From Rufibacter sp. XAAS-G3-1 (lineage in GTDB: Bacteria; Bacteroidota; Bacteroidia; Cytophagales; Hymenobacteraceae), in the NCBI RefSeq assembly GCF_013623775.1, contig NZ_JABFAM010000007.1, positions 124,001 to 188,000 of the forward strand: a stretch of DNA of 64,000 nt. Reading direction: 5' to 3'. Shown here piece after piece: positions 16,337 through 24,718 of the stretch (positions within the stretch are counted from its first letter, which is position 1; every line of letters begins with the position of its first letter). The notes below the pieces were generated by a model that searched no databases, had not been told where the DNA came from, and was given only the letters and a program-made list of their open reading frames with translations. The position numbers and the translations under genes were made by a program.

Positions 16337-17320
16337 ATGATTAATAATGCCTTAGCCACCCGTTCAGAGGTGATGATATATGTGGAGAAGTTCCTGGACA
16401 CGGCCCTACCTGAGTTCCTGAAATCTGTGGAAGATAGCTGGCAGCCCGCCGATTTTTTGCCAGACGCCAGAATGGATTCGTTCTTTGACGAAGTCCGTGA
16501 TTTGAAAGAGCGCGCCCGGGAGCTTTCCTATGACTTACTTGCCGTTCTCATTGGCGACACCATCACCGAGGAGGCCCTGCCTACCTATGAGAGCTGGATC
16601 ATGAGCATCAAAGAGGTGAACACCAACCCCAACAGTTCCTGGATGAAGTGGAACCGCGGCTGGACTTCTGAGGAAAACCGCCACGGCGATTTGCTTAACC
16701 GCTACCTGTACCTGACCGGCCGCATTGACATGCGCCAGATGGAAGCCTCTACCCAATACCTGATTGCCGACGGCATGGACATCAAAACCGATGATGACCC
16801 GTACCGCAGCTTCGTCTACACCTCGTTCCAGGAAACGGCGACCAACGTGTCGCACCGCCGCGTGGGCGCCCTGGCCAAACAAGCCGGCGAAACCACGCTG
16901 TCCAGAATCTGCAACTACATTGCCGCCGATGAAGGGCGCCACGCCAAGGCGTACAAAACTTTTGTGAAGAAAATCTTTGAGGTAGACCCGTCTGAGATGA
17001 TGATCGCCTTTGAAGACATGATGCGCAAGAAGATTGTGATGCCCGCCCACTACCTGCGCGAACTAGGCATTGACCAAGGCCAGACCTTCGGGCACTTCAC
17101 AGATGCCGCCCAGCGCATTGGCGTGTACACGTCTTCAGACTACGTGGAGATCATGGAAACCCTCATCAGAGAATGGAAAATCTCCAGCATGACCGGGCTC
17201 AACGAAGCCGGTGAACGCGCCCGCGACTACTTAATGGGCCTGCCCAACCGCCTGCGCCGGGTGGCCGACCGGTTGCGCGTCCCAGAACTGCAATACAAGT
17301 TCAAATGGATTGACAACTAA
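16337..17320 (+). CDS. Acyl-ACP desaturase (type 2 fatty acid desaturase)
   Basis: This soluble di-iron enzyme introduces a double bond into acyl-ACP, using O2 and reduced ferredoxin. The 327-residue protein has both iron-binding motifs: EENRH (E113, H116) preceded by WMKWNRGWT, and DEGRH (E199, H202). FVYTSFQETATNVSH between them carries a further ligand Glu. Bacterial members are found in Actinobacteria and Bacteroidota and adjust membrane fluidity. The gene is monocistronic, with a good -7 box upstream and a terminator directly downstream. Confidence 0.92.
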   Translation: MINNALATRSEVMIYVEKFLDTALPEFLKSVEDSWQPADFLPDARMDSFFDEVRDLKERARELSYDLLAVLIGDTITEEALPTYESWIMSIKEVNTNPNSSWMKWNRGWTSEENRHGDLLNRYLYLTGRIDMRQMEASTQYLIADGMDIKTDDDPYRSFVYTSFQETATNVSHRRVGALAKQAGETTLSRICNYIAADEGRHAKAYKTFVKKIFEVDPSEMMIAFEDMMRKKIVMPAHYLRELGIDQGQTFGHFTDAAQRIGVYTSSDYVEIMETLIREWKISSMTGLNEAGERARDYLMGLPNRLRRVADRLRVPELQYKFKWIDN

Positions 17321-17355
17321 GCGCCAAGCCGTTTTCGGCCTCTTTTCCATAAAAC

Positions 17356-17399
17356 AAAACAAAAACGCCCCTCAGATTTCTGAAGGGCGTTTTTGTTTT
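17356..17399 (+). terminator. Terminator of the acyl-ACP desaturase gene
   Basis: Twenty-one-base arms (17356-17376 and 17379-17399) pair with one mismatch and end in TTTTTGTTTT. It starts 36 bases after the stop codon. Confidence 0.88.
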
Positions 17400-17486
17400 C
17401 AATCACTCTTTATACACCATCTAACTGTTGCAACTGATGTTACGCAGAAAGCACTTCACTCCCGCTCAGTGGGGACTCCGCTAATG

Positions 17487-17524
17487 CGTTTCGGGGCTGG
17501 TTTCAGGAAAACAGGCTTGAAACG
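17487..17524. repeat. R4 palindrome near 17.5 kb
   Basis: CGTTTCGGGGCTGGTTTC and GAAAACAGGCTTGAAACG face each other around AG. It is followed by a GACGCTACGAGGTCTTTG stretch that recurs at 62930-62960. Confidence 0.65.
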
Positions 17525-17589
17525 GCATTGGCGTAGACGCTCGCAGGTTTAAAGACGCTACGAGGTCTTTGGAGCGGGCGGCATCGCGG

Positions 17590-17655
17590 AAGCAGGCGCG
17601 AGACTCCTGTCTCGTGACAAAGGATGAAGCGAGTCTCCAGACTCGCCGGGAGCCA
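17590..17655. repeat. GAGTCTCCAGACTC/CGAGACT hairpin repeat, copy 1
   Basis: GCGAGACTCCTGTCTCGTGA and GCGAGTCTCCAGACTCGC are two adjacent palindromes separated by AAAGGATGAA. The same pair recurs inverted at 27673-27725 and 46366-46415. Confidence 0.65.
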
Positions 17656-17716
17656 CCAGCAAGATTGCGTAACGTCAGTAGGCAATTGCTGGAGCGACTG
17701 GAGCGAAAAGTACGCC

Positions 17717-18007
17717 TTAGTTTTTGCCCACCACCTGCACGCCTTTCCAGAAGGCAATGAAGCCTTCAATCTCTTTTGCGGTCTCCTCCTGCGGTTTTGG
17801 GTACGTCCAGGCGGCATCTGGGTTCTCAAAATGGCCCACCTGCACCGAATAATACGACGCCTCCCCTTTGCGGGAACACACAGAATGCCGGTTGCTGGGT
17901 TTGAAGAACTCCCACCGCAGCGAGGAAGGCGGAAAGTAATAGTTTCCGTCTACTTCAATGGTGGTGTCACTCTCGGCAAGAATCGTATTTTTCCAGATGG
18001 CGCGCAT
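17717..18007 (-). CDS. DUF427 domain protein
   Basis: The 96-residue protein MRAIWKNTILAESDTTIEVDGNYYFPPSSL...CSRKGEASYYSVQ...AAWTYPKP...EGFIAFWKGVQV matches the DUF427 family from start to end. These are small beta-barrel-like cytosolic proteins of unknown function. The ATG at 18007 is chosen over 18037, which would add ten non-family residues. The spacer downstream holds only repeats. Confidence 0.88.
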   Translation of the reverse strand: MRAIWKNTILAESDTTIEVDGNYYFPPSSLRWEFFKPSNRHSVCSRKGEASYYSVQVGHFENPDAAWTYPKPQEETAKEIEGFIAFWKGVQVVGKN

Positions 18008-18120
18008 AAAAGAAATGGTATTATGTTGATGATTCAATAGGACTTATTTTTGTTATTTACTCCTTTTAAGGCAGAAGGTTACCTTTCACAAGAACATTTC
18101 CGTTTACACGTTGTTAGTGA

Positions 18121-18262
18121 TAGATACAAGAGACAGGACGTAAGACACAAGATTTTTTCACTACTTGCCTTTGGTGTGGCGCTCGCCATTAGCGGGTATG
18201 GTATAGAAAAGCATAGTACCTGGCAGGTAAGTTCTGTGTCTTACGTCCTGTATCTTGTGTCT
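18121..18262. repeat. Long-loop inverted repeat upstream of the VWA gene
   Basis: The 29-base arms at 18121-18149 and 18234-18262 (containing ACAGGACGTAAGACACA and its complement) match at 27 positions around an 84-base loop. The right arm ends 14 bases before the ATG at 18277, so in RNA it could hide or present the ribosome-binding region. Confidence 0.7.
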
Positions 18263-18276
18263 ACAAAACGAATTTT

Positions 18277-19377
18277 ATGGCAGCCGGATATAGATTCACC
18301 GATTACGTTCCGGAGGAACCCAAAGACAAGGGCTTTGACTCGTTGCTCCAGATTTTCCTCCAATTGATTACCCTCACCGCCGGTGACGTGGCCGAAGCCA
18401 TGTCTTGGATGAGTGAGATGGACAAGCGCTACAACCTCACCGATGATTCTTACGGGCTGGGCGATTTCTTTGAAGACCTCAAGAAAAACGGCTACATAGA
18501 TGACAAAGGCCCCGACGGGCAGTTCAAGCTACAGGCCAAGGGCGAGCAGAAAATCAGGAAAAGCGCGCTGGAAGAAATCTTCGGGAAACTGAAGCGGGGA
18601 GGCCGCGGAAACCACACCACGCCCAAAACCGGCATTGGCGACGAGGCCTCGGCCGACCGCCGTGAGTTCCGCTTCGGCGATGCGCCCGAGCAAATTGAAC
18701 TCACCGAGTCCATCCGCAACGCGCAGATTCAGCACGGCATTTCAGATGATTTCTTCCTCACCGAGCAAGACCTGGAGGTAACCGAGCGCGAGCACAAAAC
18801 GCAGACCAGTACCGTGCTCATGATAGACATCTCGCACTCCATGATTCTGTACGGCGAAGACCGCATCACGCCCGCCAAGAAAGTAGCCATGGCCCTGGCC
18901 GAACTGGTGAAAATCAAGTACCCCAAAGACAACCTGGACATTATTGTGTTCGGGAACGATGCCTGGCAGATTACGGTCAAAGACTTGCCGTACCTCATGG
19001 TGGGGCCGTACCACACCAACACCGTGGCCGGGCTGGAACTGGCCATGGATTTGCTGCGCCGCCGCAAGACCAGCAACAAGCAGATCTTCATGATCACCGA
19101 CGGTAAACCCACCTGTTTGAAAGAAGGACTGAAGTACTATAAAAACAGTTTCGGGCTAGACCGCAAAGTGGTGAACAAGACGCTGAACCTGGCCGCGCAG
19201 TGCCGTCGGCTGAACATTCCCATCACCACCTTCATGATCGCCACAGACCCGTACCTGCAGCAGTTTGTGGAGGAATTCACCCAGGTGAACAACGGGCAGG
19301 CGTACTACAGCAGCCTCAAAGGTCTGGGAGATTTGGTGTTCCGGGACTACGGCCGCAACAAGAAGAAACGGATGTGA
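18277..19377 (+). CDS. VWA-domain protein paired with the AAA+ ATPase
   Basis: The 366-residue cytosolic protein has an N-terminal helical region (~1-110) and a linker. A C-terminal von Willebrand A domain begins TSTVLMIDISHSMILYGEDR, where DISHS (D184-S188) is the MIDAS metal site DxSxS. FMITDGKPTCL (~270) carries the second metal-binding Asp. Together with the AAA+ protein at 19727 it resembles ChlD/ChlI or MoxR/VWA pairs, in which the VWA protein recruits a substrate to the ATPase ring. No chlorophyll or methanol gene is nearby, so the substrate is unknown. Confidence 0.85.
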   Translation: MAAGYRFTDYVPEEPKDKGFDSLLQIFLQLITLTAGDVAEAMSWMSEMDKRYNLTDDSYGLGDFFEDLKKNGYIDDKGPDGQFKLQAKGEQKIRKSALEEIFGKLKRGGRGNHTTPKTGIGDEASADRREFRFGDAPEQIELTESIRNAQIQHGISDDFFLTEQDLEVTEREHKTQTSTVLMIDISHSMILYGEDRITPAKKVAMALAELVKIKYPKDNLDIIVFGNDAWQITVKDLPYLMVGPYHTNTVAGLELAMDLLRRRKTSNKQIFMITDGKPTCLKEGLKYYKNSFGLDRKVVNKTLNLAAQCRRLNIPITTFMIATDPYLQQFVEEFTQVNNGQAYYSSLKGLGDLVFRDYGRNKKKRM

Positions 19378-19389
19378 TTCATCTGCCGC

Positions 19390-19427
19390 CGTTTTCAGGC
19401 TGTTTTCTTAAAAGGAGCTTGAAAACG
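19390..19427. repeat. R4 palindrome after the VWA gene
   Basis: CGTTTTCAGGCTGTTTTC and AAAAGGAGCTTGAAAACG are the arms. It begins 12 bases past the stop and separates convergent genes. Confidence 0.68.
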
Positions 19428-19449
19428 GAATTGGAGCTGAGCGTTCGGG

Positions 19450-19620
19450 TTATTTGCCTCCCTTGGGCTTGTTGAGAAGGTTGCCCCAAATGCCCCACCC
19501 AATGCTAATGGCAATCATGAGGTAGAAGACAGGTTTGTCAATGACGTGGGTCATACGTAACAAAGCACCGGTAACCGCAAGAGCGGTGGCTGCAAAATAG
19601 GCCAGGGAGGACATTTTCAT
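19450..19620 (-). CDS. Small two-helix membrane protein
   Basis: The 56-residue product MKMSSLAYFAATALAVTGALLRMTHVIDKPVFYLMIAISIGWGIWGNLLNKPKGGK has two hydrophobic segments and a basic tail. The family was not recognised. The start is 19620 or 19614; the longer frame to 19704 runs through an R4 palindrome and is rejected. It lies on the opposite strand between the VWA and AAA+ genes, so it is not in their transcript. Position suggests, but does not prove, a link to that pair. Confidence 0.62.
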   Translation of the reverse strand: MKMSSLAYFAATALAVTGALLRMTHVIDKPVFYLMIAISIGWGIWGNLLNKPKGGK

Positions 19621-19658
19621 AGAAAGTAAAATCAAAAATAAACATAGATAAAATTTTC

Positions 19659-19695
19659 TGTTTTCGGCCTGTTTTCTGGAAAACAAGCTCAAAAC
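19659..19695. repeat. R4 palindrome upstream of the AAA+ gene
   Basis: CTGTTTTCGGCCTGTTTTC and GAAAACAAGCTCAAAAC are the arms. It lies between the divergent small membrane gene and the AAA+ gene. Confidence 0.6.
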
Positions 19696-19726
19696 CATCA
19701 GCACTCAACCATCAGCAATTAAAAGC

Positions 19727-21268
19727 ATGCTTTATACAGATATACCTGCAGAGCAACTGCAAAAAATCAAGACCCTGGGCCAACTGAAGGCCGCCGGCTA
19801 TGAGCCGCGAAGCGTGAAAGAAGAACTGCGCGCCAACCTCATCAAAAAACTGAGCAGCGGCGAAGAAGTGTTTCCCGGCATTTACGGCTACGAGGAAACC
19901 GTGATCCCAGACCTGCAACGCGCCATTTTGAGCCGCCACCACATTAACCTGCTGGGCTTGCGCGGTCAGGCCAAGACCCGTATTGCGCGTCTGTTGGTGC
20001 AATTGCTGGACGAGTACATTCCCGTAGTGGCCGGTTCTGAACTGAACGATGACCCCTTGCAGCCGCTTTCCCGCTTCGCCCTGGACCAGATTGCCCACCA
20101 CGGGGATGAAACCGCCATCGGCTGGCTCCACCGCGACGAACGCTACACCGAGAAACTGGCCACGCCAGACGTGTCGGTGGCCGACTTAATCGGCGACGCC
20201 GACCCCATCAAAGCGGCCACTCTGAAGCTGCCGTACTCAGATGAACGCGTGATTCACTTCGGCTTAATCCCGAGGGCGCACCGCGGTATCTTCGTGATCA
20301 ATGAACTGCCCGATTTGCAGGCCCGGATTCAGGTTTCCTTGTTCAACATTCTGCAGGAAGGCGACATCCAGATCAGGGGGTTCAAGATCAGGCTTCCGTT
20401 GGACATTCAGTTTGTGTTCACCGCCAACCCCGAGGACTACACCAACCGGGGTTCTATTGTAACCCCGCTCAAAGACCGGATTGACTCCCAGATCATCACG
20501 CACTACCCCAAAAGCATTGAGATTGGGAAAAGCATCACCAAACAGGAGGCGCGTATTACCAAAGCCCAGCAGAACCGCGTGAAAGGCCATGAACTCATCC
20601 ATGACTTGGTGGAGCAGATTGCCTTTGAGGCCCGCGAGAGTGAGTACGTAGACGCCAAAAGCGGGGTCTCGGCCCGTCTAACCATCTCGGCGTACGAGAG
20701 CGTGGTGAGTGCTGCCGAAAGACGCGTGCTCCTCAACGGCGAAGCCACTACCCACGTGCGCATCGCAGATTTTCTGGCCGCGGTTCCGGCCGTCACCGGC
20801 AAGGTGGAGTTGGTGTACGAAGGCGAGCAGGAAGGGGCCGGGGGCGTGGCCTACCGGTTAATGGGCAAAGCCATCCGCACGCAGTTCCTGCATTACTTCC
20901 CAGACCCAGACAAGTTCAAGAAGCAGAAGGAGAAAGACCCCTACAAGAAAGTGACCGCCTGGTTCTCTGATGGCCACACCCTGGATTTGCTCAACGATGC
21001 CTCAGACGCCGAGTACAAACGCGAACTGAACCAAGTGCCGGGCCTTTCTGAGGTGGTGAACAAATTCCAGCCCACGCCACAGAGCGAAGCCGAGCACCTC
21101 TTCTGGATGGAGTTCTGCCTGCACGGCCTGGCCGAGTATAGCCTTATTTCCCGCAACCGCCTTACTGCCGGGCTCCAGTTCAAAGACCTACTCAGCAGCA
21201 TGTTCTCCGGCGGCGGCTTCTCCCTGAGCGAAGACGATGACGACGATGATGACAATGACCGTTTTTAA
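19727..21268 (+). CDS. ChlI/MoxR-like AAA+ ATPase
   Basis: The 513-residue ATPase has Walker A GLRGQAKT (77-84) and a Walker B block RGIFVINELPDLQARIQVSLFN. Sensor 1 is VFTANPEDYTNRGSIVTPLKDRID, the arrangement of Mg-chelatase ChlI/MoxR ATPases. At the Walker B position the usual Asp before Glu is Asn (N192-E193). The protein ends in an acidic run EDDDDDDDNDRF. With the VWA protein at 18277 it probably forms an ATP-driven remodelling or metal-insertion complex in the cytosol. The substrate is not known. The stop codon lies inside an R4 palindrome. Confidence 0.85.
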   Translation: MLYTDIPAEQLQKIKTLGQLKAAGYEPRSVKEELRANLIKKLSSGEEVFPGIYGYEETVIPDLQRAILSRHHINLLGLRGQAKTRIARLLVQLLDEYIPVVAGSELNDDPLQPLSRFALDQIAHHGDETAIGWLHRDERYTEKLATPDVSVADLIGDADPIKAATLKLPYSDERVIHFGLIPRAHRGIFVINELPDLQARIQVSLFNILQEGDIQIRGFKIRLPLDIQFVFTANPEDYTNRGSIVTPLKDRIDSQIITHYPKSIEIGKSITKQEARITKAQQNRVKGHELIHDLVEQIAFEARESEYVDAKSGVSARLTISAYESVVSAAERRVLLNGEATTHVRIADFLAAVPAVTGKVELVYEGEQEGAGGVAYRLMGKAIRTQFLHYFPDPDKFKKQKEKDPYKKVTAWFSDGHTLDLLNDASDAEYKRELNQVPGLSEVVNKFQPTPQSEAEHLFWMEFCLHGLAEYSLISRNRLTAGLQFKDLLSSMFSGGGFSLSEDDDDDDDNDRF

Positions 21269-21297
21269 GCCGTTTTCCTGAAAACAGGCCCTAAACG
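21260..21297. repeat. R4 palindrome overlapping the AAA+ stop codon
   Basis: CGTTTTTAAGCCGTTTTC and GAAAACAGGCCCTAAACG are the arms. The left arm contains the last codons and the TAA of the ATPase gene, so the palindrome supplies part of the coding end. Confidence 0.7.
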
Positions 21298-21305
21298 CTA
21301 ATTCC

Positions 21306-21342
21306 CCAAACCGCCGAGGCAAAAGATGTCTCGGCGGTTTGG
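21306..21342 (+). terminator. Terminator of the AAA+ gene
   Basis: CCAAACCGCCGAG and CTCGGCGGTTTGG are perfect 13-base arms with an 11-base loop. They directly follow the R4 palindrome. Confidence 0.78.
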
Positions 21343-21533
21343 TGTTTAAGGAAGTTTTGGTCTCTACAAGATGCCGTAGAGAAAGTGAATGGATTATAGT
21401 AGAGGTGCCTCATTCATTGATTTAACTTAGCTTCCGGTTACCTCTTTTGTGCGTTGACGTAACTCCAAAGGAAATTTGGTAATTTGGGCCTTTTCCTCCT
21501 TCTAAGTTTGAAGAAGGTATTTCCCTGACTATT

Positions 21534-22505
21534 ATGCTCCGCTACTTGAAACATGCTGCCATAGACTATGAAAAGTGGGATGCTTGCCTAACTAAAGCAT
21601 CTAATGGGATGATCTATGGCTTTTCTTGGTACTTGGATATTGTTTCACCCGGGTGGGCTGCTATAGTGAAGGAGGAAAGAGGTGAGTATGAAGCAGTAAT
21701 GCCCCTTCCAGTGGCCCGCAAATTTGGTATCTTGTACCTAAGACAACCTTTGTTTGCCCAGCAATTGGGTGTGTTCTACCAACAGCCTATAACTGAAGAG
21801 GAGTGGGTGGAAATAGGAAGGTTGTTAACAAGTAAGTTCCAAATGATTTCCCGGTATGAGTTCAATACTGAGAACTTTAAGGCAGTGCCTACCACAGGGG
21901 CTGATTTGGAGAGCAGACTCTTTACTACCTACCATTTGGATCTTTCGCAGGACTATGGCAGCATAGTATCTAGGTACCGAAAAGATAGACGTTGGCGGAT
22001 TAACAAAGCGAAGCGTAGTAAATTAACCATCAAGCCAAGTGTTGACATTGACTTGATGCTTGATATATTTCATTTGTACGTTACTCCAAAAATTGAAGGT
22101 GTGATAGGTGAAGCGTATGAATATAGGCTAATTCGGCAACTTTACGGCGAGGCGAAACGCCGCAGAATGGCTTTCATGTATCAGGTTGAAAATGAAGAAG
22201 AGCAGGTATTGGCCATGGGGCTTTTCTTTCTCTTCCACAAGAAGATGATCTACATCTACAATGCTTCTACGCCAGAGGGCAAGCGCCTGGGAGGTATTTC
22301 ACTGTTAGTAGACTATGTATTACATAAGTACGCAGGGCAAGAGATTGTTTTTGATTTTGAGGCACCTGAAGTAGACCACATTGCTGATTTCTATAGTAGT
22401 TTTGGCTCTGTTAAAACACATTTTCTTTCTATCTCAAGAAATAACTTGCCCGCACCATTAAAGTTGCTAAAAAGGCTCCGCATGAAATGGTATCAGTCAA
22501 AGTAA
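21534..22505 (+). CDS. FemAB/GNAT-like acyltransferase, paralogue 1
   Basis: The 323-residue protein begins MLRYLKHAAIDYEKWDACLTKASNGMIYGFSWYLDIVSPGWAAIV. It continues with VMPLPVARKFGILYLRQPLF and the central RYRKDRRWRINKAKRSKLTIK, IEGVIGEAYEYRLIRQLY and NASTPEGKRLGGISLLVDYVL blocks. The fold is the double GNAT of FemAB/acetyltransferase_6 proteins. The acyl donor and acceptor are unknown. It is a tandem paralogue of the gene at 22887. It is 230 bases downstream of a terminator, so it has its own promoter. Confidence 0.78.
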   Translation: MLRYLKHAAIDYEKWDACLTKASNGMIYGFSWYLDIVSPGWAAIVKEERGEYEAVMPLPVARKFGILYLRQPLFAQQLGVFYQQPITEEEWVEIGRLLTSKFQMISRYEFNTENFKAVPTTGADLESRLFTTYHLDLSQDYGSIVSRYRKDRRWRINKAKRSKLTIKPSVDIDLMLDIFHLYVTPKIEGVIGEAYEYRLIRQLYGEAKRRRMAFMYQVENEEEQVLAMGLFFLFHKKMIYIYNASTPEGKRLGGISLLVDYVLHKYAGQEIVFDFEAPEVDHIADFYSSFGSVKTHFLSISRNNLPAPLKLLKRLRMKWYQSK

Positions 22506-22620
22506 ATGGGATTTTATTTCTGCGAACCAGAAATAAAGAGAAAAGTGACTCAATAGAGTTCGCTTTGATGTAAGACAGGTATTCTTTTTATGAATACTTA
22601 TTTATAACAAGAGGCTGTTT

Positions 22621-22660
22621 AGAGTTTCAGGCCTGTTTCTGTAAAAGTAGCCTGAAAACG
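22621..22660. repeat. R4 palindrome between the FemAB-like paralogues
   Basis: AGAGTTTCAGGCCTGTTTC and AAAAGTAGCCTGAAAACG pair across a short TGT loop. Confidence 0.65.
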
Positions 22661-22696
22661 ACGGTACAAGCTTCTGCATGCGGCAGTGTACAGCTA

Positions 22697-22750
22697 AACC
22701 TTTCTCTGGTTAGTTGAGCCAGCAAACCTCAAATTTAAACAAGCTCTAAA
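22697..22750 (-). repeat. R1 element, half copy (inverted)
   Basis: CAGCAAACCTCAAATTTAAA followed by CAAGCTCTAAAA is the reverse complement of the left part of copy 1, including the GGTTAGTTGAGCC variant shared only with that copy. The other half is missing or too diverged to align by eye. Confidence 0.65.
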
Positions 22751-22886
22751 AACAAAAGTATAACCAGATGCTTGCCCCAGAGGAATTGTATTAACTGCCG
22801 GTGAATGAAAACTCTAAAAGGTTCTAAGCTTTCCACCCAAACATCTCTCTTTATTTTGTTTTAAACAATTCGCTTTCCTAATCTTA

Positions 22887-23864
22887 ATGCTACGTTACCT
22901 AACACATGACCAGATAAATATATCTTACTGGGACAACTGTATTGATAAAGCTCCTAACGGCTTAATTTATGCGCTATCCTGGTATTTGGATATAGTATCT
23001 CCTGGTTGGCACGCCATTGTGAAAGAAGAAGGCAATGCCTATGTTGCAGTACTGCCTATCCCAGTTGCACGTAAATTTGGAATGTTTTATATGCATAAGC
23101 CTTTGTTTTCTCAACAATCAGGATTGTTCTATATAACCAAAATATCTCAAAAAGACTGGGCTGATATACGTGAGCTGCTTTTTAATAAAATAAAGTTAAT
23201 TTCCAGATATGACTTCAATGTAGGAAATGAAGAGTTGTTAGATGCAGGTCTCCACGGATATACACATAAGGTTTTCAGTACCTATCATTTACCCTTGGCC
23301 TCAGCATATGAAAGTGTTGTGTCTGGGTACAAGAAAGATAGAAGATGGCGCATTAACAAAGCTAAGAGAAGTGGGTTAACTATTAAGGCGACAGATAATA
23401 TTAATCCGTTACTTTCAATATTTCATGAAAATGTTGCGCCTAAGATTCAAGGGGTCATAGGTGAAGCGTATGAATACAAAATGCTCCGGCAGCTTTATCA
23501 AGAGACAAAGAACAGAAGCATGAGTAGTATTTATATAGCAATAGATGAAGAGGGCCATGTGCAGGCCTCAGCACTTTTCTTTCTGTTTAAAAAGAAGTTG
23601 ACCTTTATTATGAACTCTTCCACGCCAGAAGGTAAAAGAAAGGGAGGCGTATCTTTGATAATTGATTATGTGCTAAAGCAGTATTCTGAACAGGATTTGG
23701 TTTTTGACTTTGAATCTCCAGAAGATATAGAAACCTTGGCCGACTTCTTTGATAGTTTCGGCGCGGAAAAAGCGCCCTTTCTGTCTATCTCCTTAAACAA
23801 TTTGCCTGCCCCAATCAAACTACTAAAAAGTTTAAGAAGGTGGTGGTACCAACGCGGGAAATAG
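22887..23864 (+). CDS. FemAB/GNAT-like acyltransferase, paralogue 2
   Basis: The 325-residue protein is collinear with the 21534 product over its full length. Shared blocks include NGLIYALSWYLDIVSPGWHAIVKEE, VARKFGMFYMHKPLF, GYKKDRRWRINKAKRSGLTIK, GVIGEAYEYKMLRQLY and SSTPEGKRKGGVSLIIDYVL. The DNA is visibly richer in A and T than its paralogue and the surrounding genes. This suggests either relaxed codon selection or a separate origin rather than a very recent duplication. The activity is presumed acyl transfer; the substrate is unknown. Confidence 0.78.
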   Translation: MLRYLTHDQINISYWDNCIDKAPNGLIYALSWYLDIVSPGWHAIVKEEGNAYVAVLPIPVARKFGMFYMHKPLFSQQSGLFYITKISQKDWADIRELLFNKIKLISRYDFNVGNEELLDAGLHGYTHKVFSTYHLPLASAYESVVSGYKKDRRWRINKAKRSGLTIKATDNINPLLSIFHENVAPKIQGVIGEAYEYKMLRQLYQETKNRSMSSIYIAIDEEGHVQASALFFLFKKKLTFIMNSSTPEGKRKGGVSLIIDYVLKQYSEQDLVFDFESPEDIETLADFFDSFGAEKAPFLSISLNNLPAPIKLLKSLRRWWYQRGK

Positions 23865-23937
23865 ATGGCTCATCACGGTACTGGGTTTACTGACTGCTTT
23901 TGTGTTAAGCCGCGTTGGTGCCTGCACCCCCTGAACT

Positions 23938-23976
23938 CAGTTTTAGGGCTGATTTTAACAAAATAGCCGGAAAACG
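23938..23976. repeat. R4 palindrome before the convergent terminator
   Basis: GTTTTAGGGCTGATTTTAAC then AAAATAGCCGGAAAACG. Its right arm is also the left arm of the terminator at 23961-23994. Confidence 0.65.
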
Positions 23977-23994
23977 TCTGTCTTCCGGCTATTT
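23961..23994. terminator. Bidirectional terminator between the FemAB paralogue and the cyclophilin gene
   Basis: AAATAGCCGGAA and TTCCGGCTATTT form 12-base perfect arms between convergent genes. A T-rich tail follows on the + strand. Confidence 0.7.
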
Positions 23995-24039
23995 CTTCTT
24001 ATGGTATAATAATCAGGAAAAGCTTTCCGCCAATTCTGG

Positions 24040-24498
24040 TTAGGCCTCGTTTACGACAATCTTCTCAATTCTGTCACCGGCTTTGATGGTGTCAATCACC
24101 TCCAGGCCTTCCACTACTTTCCCAAAGCAGGTGTGGTTGCGGTCTAGGTGGGCGGTGTTGTTGCGGCTGTGGCAGATGAAGAACTGTGAGCCGCCGGTGT
24201 TGCGGCCTGCGTGGGCCATAGACAACACGCCACGGTCGTGGTACTGATTGTCGCCGGTTAGTTCGCAGTCAATTTTGTAACCCGGGCCCCCCGTGCCGGG
24301 CATGCCTTTGGCACCTTCGCGGGAGTTAGGGCAACCACCCTGAATCACAAAATCTGGGAGTACACGGTGAAACGTAAGGCCATCATAGAAACCTTCTTTG
24401 GCCAGTTTAGTGAAGTTTTCAACGGCTTTAGGGGCGTCTTTCTCGTAGAACTCTACTTTCATGACACCCTTTGGGGTATGGATTTCTGCGGTTTTCAT
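24040..24498 (-). CDS. Cyclophilin-type peptidyl-prolyl cis-trans isomerase
   Basis: The 152-residue single-domain cyclophilin catalyses proline isomerisation. [32 protein letters not shown] contains the catalytic Arg and the FxxQGG motif. [45 protein letters not shown] covers the remaining active site. There is no signal peptide, so it is cytosolic. A -7 box lies about 100 bases upstream. Confidence 0.93.
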   Translation of the reverse strand: MKTAEIHTPKGVMKVEFYEKDAPKAVENFTKLAKEGFYDGLTFHRVLPDFVIQGGCPNSREGAKGMPGTGGPGYKIDCELTGDNQYHDRGVLSMAHAGRNTGGSQFFICHSRNNTAHLDRNHTCFGKVVEGLEVIDTIKAGDRIEKIVVNEA

Positions 24499-24598
24499 CT
24501 TTTTAAGGTGCTAAGTAATGTGCTAATGAATGTGCTAAGGTGTTAATAAAGCGGAAGGAATCTAAGGAATGGTTCTAACAGGCCCTTCCGTCTGTGCA

Positions 24599-24606
24599 CA
24601 AAGGTA
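24599..24606 (-). promoter_or_regulatory. -7 box for the cyclophilin gene
   Basis: Read on the - strand this is TACCTTTG, the form seen at other promoters here. No -33 TTTG is at the right spacing, and the implied leader is ~95 bases. Confidence 0.4.
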
Positions 24607-24718
24607 CAAATTTTAGGGCTAACGCCTATGTGCCCCCAACCAGGAAATACATCTGCTATTTTAGGCATTTAATAGAGGCTTCTCTGAAACACGAAACCCA
24701 CCCTTACCCCCTCCAAGG

